A DNA stretch of 59,070 nucleotides, taken from assembly GCA_011049425.1 (NCBI GenBank), contig DSBM01000107.1:1-59070 (forward strand), in the 5' to 3' direction. This document shows positions 50,790-59,041 of this stretch, piece after piece. This DNA comes from Candidatus Aminicenantes bacterium (GTDB taxonomy: Bacteria; Acidobacteriota; Aminicenantia; UBA2199). Below the pieces are notes generated by a model. That model was not told the DNA's origin. It saw nothing but the letters and a program-made list of their open reading frames with translations, and did not search any database. Made by a program: the position numbers and the translations under genes. Within the stretch, counting starts at the first letter, position 1; each line of letters begins with the position of its first letter.

Positions 50790-51015
50790 TTATCGGGCCT
50801 TGCAGGCGGGCTGCGATCTCCATGTGATCCGATTGGGGGAAGTTGTCGATTAAGGCGCATTCCATCAGGACAAATCCCCGCTCAAGCAGGAATCCCAGGT
50901 CTCGGCTGAATGTGGCCGAGTCGCATGAGAAGATGACCATTTCCACGGGAGGGGCACAAGCGAGCGCGTTGAGTACCCGGGCGGGGATGCCTTTGCGGGG
51001 AGGGTCCGCCCACCA
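50790..51015 (-). pseudogene. Remnant of a TrmA/RlmD-family RNA m5U methyltransferase
   Basis: On the minus strand ADPPRKGIPARVLNALA, then EMVIFSCDSATFSRDLGF, then NFPQSDHMEIAARLQ are readable. These are the C-terminal DPPRxG, SCDxxTxxRD and FPxxxHxE motifs of uracil-5 methyltransferases. Upstream of DPPRKG the frame meets a stop (TAG at about 51018), while EVLVV is readable one frame over, so the 5' part is lost or frameshifted. A run of repeats replaces the rest. The remnant's open frame runs on into the lipoprotein gene to 50707. Confidence 0.65.
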
Positions 51016-51040
51016 CTAGCACCTCCCCCTCGCCACTGGC

Positions 51041-51171
51041 CCCTTTCGGTACTCGTAGAAGGTAGAAAAAATCACGGTTTTTTTATTCGTTCTTCCTTAT
51101 TCGTTATTCCTTGATTTTCATCACAGAACCCGGAAGATCCCTCATCACCAGGACCTCAAGAACTTCATCAC
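51041..51171. repeat. Composite repeat island, locus 2
   Basis: It starts with CCCTTTCGGTACTC (51051), which matches the right part of elements A and B. The 23-bp-period array follows: minus-strand GTGAT at 51171, 51148 and 51124 (spacing 23 and 24). A TTCGTTCTTCCTTATTCGTT tract lies between them. No gene is seen. Confidence 0.6.
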
Positions 51172-51203
51172 AGGAACGAGTCAGAGACAGGCGACAGGGG
51201 TAG

Positions 51204-51223
51204 GGGCGGTTCGCGAGCTGCCC
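51204..51223. repeat. 20-bp palindrome, imperfect copy
   Basis: GGGCGGTTCGCGAGCTGCCC differs from the 10437 copy at two positions; both changes are tolerated as G-U pairs in RNA. It ends 1 nt before the rfaE2 stop codon on the minus strand, so it would form a hairpin at the transcript's end. Confidence 0.6.
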
Positions 51224-51224
51224 T

Positions 51225-51692
51225 CTATGCGCGGCCCAGTTTGGAGAGGATATTCGAGGTGGAGTTCCGGGTGCGGATGGGAAAGAGCAACAGCCGCCCT
51301 CCCCGCGCTTCGACTTCCCGGTATTCCGATACTTCCCGGGCCGGATAATCTCCGCCCTTGACCAGGACATCCAGCCGGGGCATGGATCGGATCAAATCCC
51401 GGGGAGTATCCTCTGCAAAATGGACTACCCAAGAAACCGGCTTCAGCGCCGCCAGGATCTCCATGCGTTCTTCAAGGGGAAAAACCGGACGGGAAGGCCC
51501 TTTCAGCCGGCGCACCGACTCATCGTCATTGACCCCCACCACCAGGATGTCTCCCTGGCGGCGGGCAAACCAGAGCAATTCGATGTGGCCGCCGTGCAAC
51601 AGGTCAAAAACTCCGTTGGTAAAAACCACCCGCGCCCCGGCGTTCTTCTCTATTCGGCGCGCGAGTTCATCACGGCTTTTCAGGATCTTCAT
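51225..51692 (-). CDS. rfaE2: D-glycero-beta-D-manno-heptose 1-phosphate adenylyltransferase
   Basis: A 155-residue nucleotidyltransferase equal to the C-terminal half of HldE. FTNGVFDLLHGGH is the HxGH-type active site, VNDDESVRRLKGPSRPV follows, and VKGGDY lies near residue 120. It makes ADP-heptose for LPS core assembly. Its start overlaps the end of the wzt gene by 23 nt. The kinase half (RfaE1) is not in this window. Confidence 0.93.
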   Translation of the reverse strand: MKILKSRDELARRIEKNAGARVVFTNGVFDLLHGGHIELLWFARRQGDILVVGVNDDESVRRLKGPSRPVFPLEERMEILAALKPVSWVVHFAEDTPRDLIRSMPRLDVLVKGGDYPAREVSEYREVEARGGRLLLFPIRTRNSTSNILSKLGRA

Positions 51693-52977
51693 TTTCCATC
51701 CGGGGAGTAGAATTCCCGGTTTTCAGCAGAATGTTGTCGCTGAAACTCCACTGGTGGGGAATACGCACCACGCCTACGTCGCGGTGGGTCGATGTCACGC
51801 GGAAGGTGTACTGGAAATGGTGATAGTCAAACGGATATCCGTCACGCTTGTGCACCGCCACATCCAGGAAATAGGTGCCGTTCACGAGATCGATGCGGGG
51901 AATACTCACCCGGACCTTTCCCCGCCCACGAAATGACTTGGATACGAACCGCTCGATCACGGTATTGGTTCCGTAACAGCAGGTGCCTCCGGCATCAAAA
52001 ATGCCGATACCGAATGCAAAATCGGTCTGGGCTTCGGGAGACGTCACCTCGAACACCACTTCGCACCCTTCTCCGGCCTCGTAGATGTATTTTTCACATC
52101 CTTTCGCGTCCAGCATGCGCACATTCGAGATTTCAACCTCTCCCGATCCCCAGCGCTTTTCGATTCCGGCAGTCGGCTCTTCTGCGGCTTCCGTCTCCGC
52201 CTGGTGCCGTTCTTCCGCCTTTTTTTCATCCTTTTTACCGATATATTGCAAGTAGGCGTCCACCACCCGCTTGGGGTAACCGCGCATGCTGATGCGGCCG
52301 TCCTTCAACCAGATCACTTCATCGCTGATCCGCTCCACCGTATCCAGGTCGTGGGAAACAAACACGATGGTCTTGTTTTTGCGACGGAATTCGTTGATCT
52401 TGTCCAGGCACTTGGGTACGAATGAGGCATCGCCCACGGCCAGGACTTCATCGATCAGGAGAATATCCGGATCCACGTGGGTGGCGATGGAAAAGCCAAG
52501 CCTCATGTACATGCCGGAAGAGTAGGTTTTTACCGGGCTGTCGATAAAATCCTCCAGCTCCGCGAACGCCACGATTTCGTCGAACTTCTCCTGGATTTTG
52601 CGCTTGGTCAGGCCCAGGATGATGCCGTTTATAAAGATGTTTTCCCGCCCGGAAATCTCGGGGTGGAATCCCGCCCCCAGTTCAATCAGGGCGGAAATAC
52701 GTCCGCGGGTGATCATCTCCCCCATCGAGGGTTTGCTGATCCCGGACAGGATTTTCAGCAAGGTGCTTTTGCCGGAGCCGTTTTCGCCGATAATGCTGAG
52801 GGTATGGCCGGACGAGACTTCGAAATCGACCCCGCGCAGGGCTTCAAAATGGTCCTGGCTGCGCAATTCCTGCAGCAATGTACGGTTGACCAGGGCGCTC
52901 TTGAGGGTCAGGAACTTGTGGCGGTTGGCATAGCGGCGGTAGAACTTGTGAATGTTGCGGGCCTCGATGGCGTTCAT
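51670..52977 (-). CDS. wzt: Polysaccharide ABC exporter ATP-binding protein with Wzt C-domain
   Basis: A 435-residue Wzt-like protein. The ATPase (residues 1-260) has GENGSGKSTLL (Walker A), YSSGMYMRLGF (signature), ILLIDEVLAVGD (Walker B) and VSHD (H-loop). The C-terminal domain (about 285-425) is a beta-sandwich of the type that reads the terminal residue of O-antigen chains. ATG 52977 immediately follows the wzm stop; the longer open frame to 53358 is not used. It powers export of a polysaccharide across the inner membrane. Confidence 0.93.
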   Translation of the reverse strand: MNAIEARNIHKFYRRYANRHKFLTLKSALVNRTLLQELRSQDHFEALRGVDFEVSSGHTLSIIGENGSGKSTLLKILSGISKPSMGEMITRGRISALIELGAGFHPEISGRENIFINGIILGLTKRKIQEKFDEIVAFAELEDFIDSPVKTYSSGMYMRLGFSIATHVDPDILLIDEVLAVGDASFVPKCLDKINEFRRKNKTIVFVSHDLDTVERISDEVIWLKDGRISMRGYPKRVVDAYLQYIGKKDEKKAEERHQAETEAAEEPTAGIEKRWGSGEVEISNVRMLDAKGCEKYIYEAGEGCEVVFEVTSPEAQTDFAFGIGIFDAGGTCCYGTNTVIERFVSKSFRGRGKVRVSIPRIDLVNGTYFLDVAVHKRDGYPFDYHHFQYTFRVTSTHRDVGVVRIPHQWSFSDNILLKTGNSTPRMENEDPEKP

Positions 52978-52979
52978 GA

Positions 52980-53804
52980 TCAGACCTCTTCCACGAATGT
53001 GTCCCGCAACTTGTCGAACACGGTGTAACCGACCCAGAGCAGTATCAATCCGACCAGCAGTGTTACCGGCAATTTCTTCCAATGGGGCAGCGAACCAAAC
53101 ACAAAGGTATAGTGATAGGCCTCGATGATGTGGGTCATGGGATTGAGCGAGAGCACCATCACCAGGGGTTTGTGTTGCTGGATGGCCGGGATCATGAAGG
53201 GATAGATAATGGGGGTGGCAAAAAACCATAAAGTCAAGAGGTTGGAAAGAATGTCCTTGAGGTCGCGGAAATGCACCGTCAGGGCCGCCACCAGGAAGCT
53301 CATGCCCAGCGTAAAGACCAGTTGGACCAGCACGGCCACGGGCAGAAACAACACCCACCAGGTCAGGGGCATGTCTTTGCCGAAAAACAGGATGAACAGC
53401 ACCAGGATGGGCAGGCCCAAGAGAAAGTGGATCAGGTTGGTAAGCACCGTGGTAATGGGCAATACTTCCAGGGGGAACTTGATTTTCTTGATCAGGTTGC
53501 TGTTGATAAACAACACGTTGGCCGATTCCAGCACCGAGGAGTTGAACCAGATCCAGGGCAGCAGGCCGGTAAAAAGGAAAATCGAGTAGTTCATCCCCGT
53601 AATCATGGTGTTTTCCACCCGGCCGCTGCTGGTGGGCAGAATCACCCCGAACACAATCGAATACACCGCCAGCAGCAATAGCGGGTTGAGAAAACTCCAG
53701 AAAAAACCGAACACCGTGCCCCGGTAGCGCGCTTTCAACTCGCGGCTGACCAGGGTGACGATCAACTGGCGATATTTAGCCAGTTCCCGAATCTTGTTTA
53801 TCAT
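52980..53804 (-). CDS. wzm: Polysaccharide ABC exporter permease
   Basis: A 274-residue ABC-2 type permease with six membrane helices (for example SFLNPLLLLAVYSIVFGVIL and LLVGLILLWVGYTVFDKL) and the N-terminal ELKARYRGTVFGFFWSFLNP motif of O-antigen/teichoic acid exporters. ATG 53804 is taken as start; an in-frame extension to 53984 lies within the methyltransferase gene. It overlaps the trmN6-like gene by 29 nt. Confidence 0.93.
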   Translation of the reverse strand: MINKIRELAKYRQLIVTLVSRELKARYRGTVFGFFWSFLNPLLLLAVYSIVFGVILPTSSGRVENTMITGMNYSIFLFTGLLPWIWFNSSVLESANVLFINSNLIKKIKFPLEVLPITTVLTNLIHFLLGLPILVLFILFFGKDMPLTWWVLFLPVAVLVQLVFTLGMSFLVAALTVHFRDLKDILSNLLTLWFFATPIIYPFMIPAIQQHKPLVMVLSLNPMTHIIEAYHYTFVFGSLPHWKKLPVTLLVGLILLWVGYTVFDKLRDTFVEEV

Positions 53805-54537
53805 AGTCACGTCCAGAAAGAAGAGACTCCATTTCACGGGAATATTCACCCTCGGAGCGGAAAACCACCAGGGGCGGCAGAAGGTCGATGTCTCCCCGAT
53901 GACGTTCCAATTGTACCAGAAAACGCCCCGGCTTGTCATGCGCAAAGGAGTGGACGCGCCGCAGTCGACGTGGAAACAGGCCAAGTTGTACTCCCAGGTC
54001 CATCAGTTCCTTTTCCCGCAGGGCCGGAAGAATGAGGCACGCCTTGCCCTCGCCGGACAGCAGCGAAGCCAGCGCCTCCATGAAGTCAGCCAGGGAGAGG
54101 CGCGTTTCGAAACGGGCGTCCCGGACCTCTTCCACGGCACTCAACCGCCCCCGTCCCAGGGGAAAATAGGGAGGATTGGAGAAAACCAGGGCTTGAGGTT
54201 CGAGCCCGTCGCGCATTGAGAGGAAATCCCCGCAGATCACCTGCATGCGTTCGTCGTACCCGTTCAGGCCTGCGTTTCGAACCGCCAGGTCACACAACCG
54301 GGGCTGCACTTCGATCGCCCGCACGCTGCGGAAACGCCCCAGCGCCAGTCCCATTAAAGAGATGATGCCGCATCCCGTGCCCACCTCAAGGGCGGCGGTT
54401 GTCGGCATCAGCGGCAGGAATCCCGCCAGCATGGGCGCGTCCAGGGAAAAGCGGTAACCACGGCGCGGTTGCAGGACCGTCAGTTTGCCGCGAAAAAAAT
54501 GGTCCCGCGTGAATTGGTCGGCATCATGCCCTTCCAT
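53776..54537 (-). CDS. TrmN6-like tRNA/DNA adenine methyltransferase
   Basis: A 253-residue class I SAM methyltransferase. EVGTGCGIISLM is the SAM site (about 52-63), EVQPRLCDLAVRNA the acidic loop, and SNPPYFP the adenine-N6 catalytic motif. Layout and N-terminal RGYRFSLDAPMLAGF match TrmN6, which methylates A37 of tRNA-Val. It overlaps cinA by 14 nt. Assignment to the exact tRNA is inferred. Confidence 0.85.
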   Translation of the reverse strand: MEGHDADQFTRDHFFRGKLTVLQPRRGYRFSLDAPMLAGFLPLMPTTAALEVGTGCGIISLMGLALGRFRSVRAIEVQPRLCDLAVRNAGLNGYDERMQVICGDFLSMRDGLEPQALVFSNPPYFPLGRGRLSAVEEVRDARFETRLSLADFMEALASLLSGEGKACLILPALREKELMDLGVQLGLFPRRLRRVHSFAHDKPGRFLVQLERHRGDIDLLPPLVVFRSEGEYSREMESLLSGRDYDKQDSGTG

Positions 54538-55765
54538 CCAGATACTCCCGAATCATGTTGAGGGCGTAATGCACGCTGCGGACTTTGATCACCCCGCGGT
54601 CTCCCGTCATCAACCGCCGCTGTCCCACATCCCCGTCAGCGGCATGCAGGTGAAAATATACCAGGCCCACCGGCTTTTGCGGCGTGGCGCCACCGGGCCC
54701 GGCGATCCCGGTTATGGACACGGCGATATCCGCACCGGTTCTTTCCCGTACGCCCCGGGCCATTTCCGCCGCCGTTTCCGCCGAAACAGCGCCGTACCGG
54801 CCCAGGGTCGCTTGAGATACTCCCAGAAAATCCCGCTTCAGGGCGTCATCATACGCCACCACCCCGCCCATAAAAGACCGGGAACTTCCAGGGACATCGG
54901 TCAGGCAATCAGCCATTTTCCCCCCGGTACAACTCTCCGCCACGACCAGGGTCAGCCCCTTTTCCCGCAGGCGGCGCAGCATGGCCGCAGCAAAGGATTC
55001 CTCTTTTTCGGTGACCAGGTGCCGGGCAAATTCGTTGCGGACACGCTCGGCGGCAATGGTCACCGCTTCTTCCGCTTCGGCCTTATCTTTTCGCGACCTT
55101 CCCATGAGACGGATCTCAATCAGCCCGGGGCTGGCCAGGATGGTGACATCCAGGTTGGCAACGCGGCCCAGCGCGGCCGTCAGGCGCGCATCCGCTTCAG
55201 ACTCCGACAGGCCGGCGATGCGCATGACAGCGGAGCGGACGTGGAAACGGGAAAGAGGTCCGATGCGCGCCTCGAGCACGGCATCGAACATGGGCTGAAG
55301 CTCCGCCGGCGGACCGGGCAACAGCAGAACCCGGCAGGGTTCAGTGTCCAGGAACAATCCGGGGGCCGTACCCACCGGATTGGGCAACACTTCCGCCCCC
55401 TCAATCACAAACCCCTGGCGCGTGTTGGTTTCGGGCATGGCCATGCCCATCAGGCGGAAACGTTCGCGGATGGTCGCCACGATCTCTTCCCGGAAGATCA
55501 TCTCTTTGCGCAGGGCTTCAGCCACGGCTTCCCGGGTCAGGTCATCCGCGGTGGGTCCCAATCCACCGGTGGTGATCACGATCTGGGCGCGTTTGCATGC
55601 CTGGCGCACAACCCAGGAGAGGTATTCCCGGTTGTCACCCACCACCATTTTCATATCGGTGAGAATTCCCTTTTCGCGTAGCCGGCGGGATATGTAGAGG
55701 GAATTGGTATCCAGGCGCTCCTGGTTGAGCAACTCACTGCCCACGGCGATGACGATGGCTCTCAT
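54524..55765 (-). CDS. cinA: CinA-like protein with C-terminal nicotinamide-mononucleotide deamidase
   Basis: A 413-residue CinA. The N-terminal molybdopterin-binding-like domain has GSELLNQERLDTNSLYISRR and TTGGLGPTADDLTREAV. The C-terminal domain (about 250-410) has VAESCTGGKMADCLTDVPGS and SITGIAGPGGATPQKPVG, the PncC-type NMN deamidase. ATG 55765 has GGGAGG 4 nt upstream. It follows the MBL gene by 54 nt. Confidence 0.93.
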   Translation of the reverse strand: MRAIVIAVGSELLNQERLDTNSLYISRRLREKGILTDMKMVVGDNREYLSWVVRQACKRAQIVITTGGLGPTADDLTREAVAEALRKEMIFREEIVATIRERFRLMGMAMPETNTRQGFVIEGAEVLPNPVGTAPGLFLDTEPCRVLLLPGPPAELQPMFDAVLEARIGPLSRFHVRSAVMRIAGLSESEADARLTAALGRVANLDVTILASPGLIEIRLMGRSRKDKAEAEEAVTIAAERVRNEFARHLVTEKEESFAAAMLRRLREKGLTLVVAESCTGGKMADCLTDVPGSSRSFMGGVVAYDDALKRDFLGVSQATLGRYGAVSAETAAEMARGVRERTGADIAVSITGIAGPGGATPQKPVGLVYFHLHAADGDVGQRRLMTGDRGVIKVRSVHYALNMIREYLDGRA

Positions 55766-55819
55766 CAGGCCTCCCGGTGCCAACGGCCCTCGGCCGGGTT
55801 TTTCCGGAACGGAATCATG

Positions 55820-56707
55820 CTACGAAGCCCCAACTTCCCGCTCTACCGCCAGGACCATGGCCCGGAGGTTGATAATCAGGGCTTCCCGGGGCCCCATAAC
55901 CGTGGGCCGGGGAAATTCTTCCGCGTACAGCACATCGGCGATCTCTTCCCGCTCCATGCCGGCATCCAGGCGCTGCCGGATCACGTCTCGAACCTGCCGG
56001 GTGCGCTCCAGGGACGCGGCCAGAAAGCTCTTTACCCGCTCTTTGCCCCGCAGCACCCGGTTGTGGGCAAAACACAGACATTCCGCATCCAGTTGCCCCA
56101 GCTTTTCCAGCGAAGCTTCGTATGCTCCGTAGTCAGACAAAAACAGGGGCTTGATGGAACCGTCGCGTTCCACGACACCCACGGCATCGCCGGGGAAAAG
56201 GACCTTTTCCGGATACAGCAGAAACGCCAGCGAACAACGGGTATGTCCCGGCGTTTCATACACCTGTATCCAGTGTTTGTCATCCAGGTCCAGGCGGTCG
56301 TTCTCTTTCAACGCCTCGAGCCTTTTGAGCGGTTCGTAGGGCGCCGGAGGCTCGGCTCCGTTCTGGAGTGCGTGTTCGCGGTTCAAGTGGTGGATAAATT
56401 CACGCACCCGCGGCTTCTGCAGCAACTCCACGGCGCGATGGGAAGCTTTTACCGAAAAATTCATTTGCGGTTGCAGTTCAAAGGCTCCGCCCGCGTGGTC
56501 CCAATGGGAATGGGTCAACAGCAAAGTGTCCAAGTCCGTTTCGGGAAGCAGCTCCTGTAATGCTGTACTCAGGGTGGAGACACCGGTGGTAATGCCGCTG
56601 TCGACAAGCACTGAGCGATCGAAGCGGAGCAGGTATACGGGAAACGAAGGAATCTGAATGCTGATCACGCCCAAAGAAACCGGTTGGATTAAACGGGATT
56701 GCACCAT
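55820..56707 (-). CDS. Metallo-beta-lactamase-fold hydrolase
   Basis: A 295-residue MBL-fold protein. THSHWDHAGG (about 66-75) is the zinc motif, YETPGHTRCS carries the next His, and FPGDAVGV the bridging Asp. A C-terminal helical domain (about 200-290) resembles that of glyoxalase II-like or RNase-like MBL proteins. Substrate unknown. It has a promoter with the -10 box 8 nt before the ATG and heads the cinA/wzm/wzt/rfaE2 unit. Confidence 0.9.
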   Translation of the reverse strand: MVQSRLIQPVSLGVISIQIPSFPVYLLRFDRSVLVDSGITTGVSTLSTALQELLPETDLDTLLLTHSHWDHAGGAFELQPQMNFSVKASHRAVELLQKPRVREFIHHLNREHALQNGAEPPAPYEPLKRLEALKENDRLDLDDKHWIQVYETPGHTRCSLAFLLYPEKVLFPGDAVGVVERDGSIKPLFLSDYGAYEASLEKLGQLDAECLCFAHNRVLRGKERVKSFLAASLERTRQVRDVIRQRLDAGMEREEIADVLYAEEFPRPTVMGPREALIINLRAMVLAVEREVGAS

Positions 56708-56715
56708 TATTCCGC

Positions 56716-56744
56716 CTTATACCACACCCCTTCCGGGGGATCAA
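56716..56744 (-). promoter_or_regulatory. Promoter of the MBL/envelope operon (leaderless)
   Basis: -35 TTGATC (56744-56739), 17-bp spacer, -10 TATAAG (56721-56716), then 8 nt to ATG 56707. Confidence 0.6.
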
Positions 56745-56752
56745 GAAAGCGA

Positions 56753-56781
56753 TTGACTTTGCGGTTCCCTTTTGGCAGAAT
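56753..56781 (+). promoter_or_regulatory. Promoter of the SPFH/GYF gene
   Basis: TTGACT (56753-56758), 17-bp spacer, CAGAAT (56776-56781), leader about 30 nt with AGGGAG. Its -35 box lies 8 bp from the divergent promoter's -35 box. Confidence 0.6.
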
Positions 56782-56818
56782 GGTGCCGGAAAACGAGAAT
56801 GCACTAAGGGAGAAGACC

Positions 56819-57934
56819 ATGGGCCTGATTAAGAAGATCCGCGGGGAGTTCATTGACATTGTTCAGTGGCTGGATGACTCTCCGGACACCCTGTTGTACC
56901 GCTTTGAACGGTACGAAAACGAAATCAAGTACGGCGCCAAGCTGGTAGTCCGGGAATCCCAGATAGCCGTGTTCGTCAACGAAGGACAAATCGCCGATTT
57001 GTTCTCACCGGGAACCTACACCCTGGAAACCCAGAACATGCCCATCCTGACCACGTTGAAGGGCTGGAAATACGGTTTTCACAGCCCGTTCAAGGCGGAA
57101 GTCTATTTCGCCAACACCCGGCAGTATACAGACCGCAAATGGGGCACCAGCAATCCGATCATGATGCGGGATCCGGAATTCGGCCCCATCCGCCTGCGGG
57201 CTTTCGGCAACTACGCCCTGCGCGTCAAGGACCCGGCCGACCTGATCCGCCAGGTGGCGGGCACGGAAAGCCGCTTCACCTCCGATGAAATCACCGAGCA
57301 ATTGAAAAACATCATTATCACGCGGTTTTCCGACCTGCTGGCGGAAAGCGCCATCCCCGCTTTCGATCTGGCCACCCAGTACGATGAATTGTCGGCCCTG
57401 GTCCATAAAAAGATCGCCGCGGAATTTGAGGAATACGGCATTGAATTGACCAAGTTCCTGGTTGAAAACATCTCGTTTCCCCCGGAAGTGGAAGAAGCCA
57501 TCGACAAACGCAGCAGCATGGGCGTGATCGGCAACCTGGACCGCTACATGCAATACCAGTCGGCCAACGCCATGGAGAGCGCGGCGGAAAACCCCGGGGG
57601 AACCGCGGGAGAGGGCATCGGACTGGGAATGGGCTTTGCCATGGCCAACCAGATGGTCAAAGGTTTTCCCCAGCAGATGGGAGGCGGCTCGCAGGAAACC
57701 CCGCCGCCGATCCCCGGAGAAACCAAGGTCTACATGGCGCTAAAAGGCGAACGCCAGGGACCGTTCAACAGCGCAGAACTCCAGGCAAAGATCGTGTCCG
57801 GAGAACTCACCAAAGACACGCTGGTCTGGAAGTCCGGCATGGAGAACTGGCGCAAAGCCGGGGAAGTCCCCGAAATTGCCCGTATGTTCGCGGCCGAACC
57901 GCCGCCCATCCCCGAGCCCGAACCACAGAGCTGA
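56819..57934 (+). CDS. SPFH-domain protein with C-terminal GYF_2 domain
   Basis: A 371-residue cytoplasmic protein. Residues about 20-250 form an SPFH/band-7 domain of the YdjI type (GAKLVVRESQIAVFVNEGQI and FGNYALRVKDPADLIRQ). A Gly/Met/Pro-rich linker (about 270-310) leads to a C-terminal GYF_2 domain (about 312-360, KGERQGPFNSAELQAKI, TLVWKSGMENW), which binds proline-rich ligands. ATG 56819 has AGGGAG upstream. It precedes a zinc-ribbon membrane protein by 25 nt, the pairing often seen with virion-core or membrane-stress YdjI/YdjH-type proteins. Confidence 0.9.
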   Translation: MGLIKKIRGEFIDIVQWLDDSPDTLLYRFERYENEIKYGAKLVVRESQIAVFVNEGQIADLFSPGTYTLETQNMPILTTLKGWKYGFHSPFKAEVYFANTRQYTDRKWGTSNPIMMRDPEFGPIRLRAFGNYALRVKDPADLIRQVAGTESRFTSDEITEQLKNIIITRFSDLLAESAIPAFDLATQYDELSALVHKKIAAEFEEYGIELTKFLVENISFPPEVEEAIDKRSSMGVIGNLDRYMQYQSANAMESAAENPGGTAGEGIGLGMGFAMANQMVKGFPQQMGGGSQETPPPIPGETKVYMALKGERQGPFNSAELQAKIVSGELTKDTLVWKSGMENWRKAGEVPEIARMFAAEPPPIPEPEPQS

Positions 57935-57959
57935 GTTTTTTCCATAACTGAAGGCAACC

Positions 57960-59036
57960 ATGAGCGAGTCGCCCCCCGAACCGGCATCATCTCCAACGCT
58001 GACCTGTCGCGGCTGCGGCGCTCGCCTGGCCTTCCTGCCCGGAACCCGCTCGCTCACGTGCGAGTATTGCGGCATGCGTAATCCCATCCAGGACAGCGCC
58101 GAGTCCCTTGTCGAGATCGACTACGAGAGCTTCCTCCAGGAGCAATACGAGACCGAAGAACGGATGGAGGTCGTAGCCGTCCGCTGCGACGGCTGCGGCG
58201 CCACGGTCAGCCTCGACCCCCTGGTTACCTCCGACCGCTGCCCCTATTGCTCTACCGCGCTGGTGGTTGCCGGCGGCAGTTCCAGCAGCCTGCTCAAGCC
58301 GCGCGCCCTGGCCCCTTTCCAAATCGACTTGAAAAAAGCCCGGGCTGCATTTCAAAACTGGTTGCACGGCTTGTGGTTCGCGCCGTCCGACCTTAAGCGC
58401 AAATCCCAACAAGACAGGCTGACCGGAGTCTATGTTCCGTACTGGACTTTTGATGCCGAAACGGCCAGTGATTACAACGGTGAACGCGGCGATCATTACA
58501 CAGACACGGAGAGCCGCGCCTCAAGTGCGCAAAGACAGGCACGCCGCACCCGCTGGACACCGGTTTCCAACCGCATTCAACTTCACTTCGACGATGTGCT
58601 GGTACCCGCCACCCGGTCCCTGAACAGCGCCCAGGTCCGCTACCTGGAACCCTGGAACCTGGGTGAGCTGGTGCCTTTCCAGGAAGATTACCTGCGGGGG
58701 TTCCGTACCCAGGCTTACGAAGTCGAGCTCACGGAAGGCATGAAGAGGGCCCGGGGCATCATGGAAAAAGAGATCCGTGACGCGGTCCGCCGCGACATCG
58801 GCGGCGACGAGCAGCGCATCCACTCCCTGGAAACCACCATGCGGGACGTCACCTTCAAGCACATACTACTGCCGATCTGGGTATCCTCTTTCCGCTACAA
58901 CGGTAAGATCTTCCGTTTCCTGATCAACGGCCAATCCGGCGAAGTCCAGGGCAAACGCCCCGTCAGTTGGTTCAAGGTCATCCGCTTGCTGCTGGGGATC
59001 GCGGCGGCCATATTCATCCTGGTGGTTGTTTTGTAA
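57960..59036 (+). CDS. Zinc-ribbon protein with C-terminal membrane anchor
   Basis: A 358-residue protein. Two zinc ribbons lie at the N-terminus: CRGCG with CEYCG (about 16-38) and CDGCG with CPYCS (about 76-99). A middle domain has TGVYVPYWTFDAETASDYNG, typical of the YdjH-like family paired with SPFH/YdjI. A single C-terminal membrane helix (about 340-358) anchors it with the ribbons in the cytoplasm. Function unknown. GAAGG precedes the ATG. An 8-bp minisatellite starts 4 nt after its stop. Confidence 0.88.
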   Translation: MSESPPEPASSPTLTCRGCGARLAFLPGTRSLTCEYCGMRNPIQDSAESLVEIDYESFLQEQYETEERMEVVAVRCDGCGATVSLDPLVTSDRCPYCSTALVVAGGSSSSLLKPRALAPFQIDLKKARAAFQNWLHGLWFAPSDLKRKSQQDRLTGVYVPYWTFDAETASDYNGERGDHYTDTESRASSAQRQARRTRWTPVSNRIQLHFDDVLVPATRSLNSAQVRYLEPWNLGELVPFQEDYLRGFRTQAYEVELTEGMKRARGIMEKEIRDAVRRDIGGDEQRIHSLETTMRDVTFKHILLPIWVSSFRYNGKIFRFLINGQSGEVQGKRPVSWFKVIRLLLGIAAAIFILVVVL

Positions 59037-59041
59037 ACAAA

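Noticed and set aside
51670-53358. 562-codon form of the Wzt protein
   Set aside because: The extra N-terminal part lies in the conserved wzm gene; ATG 52977 fits the family start.
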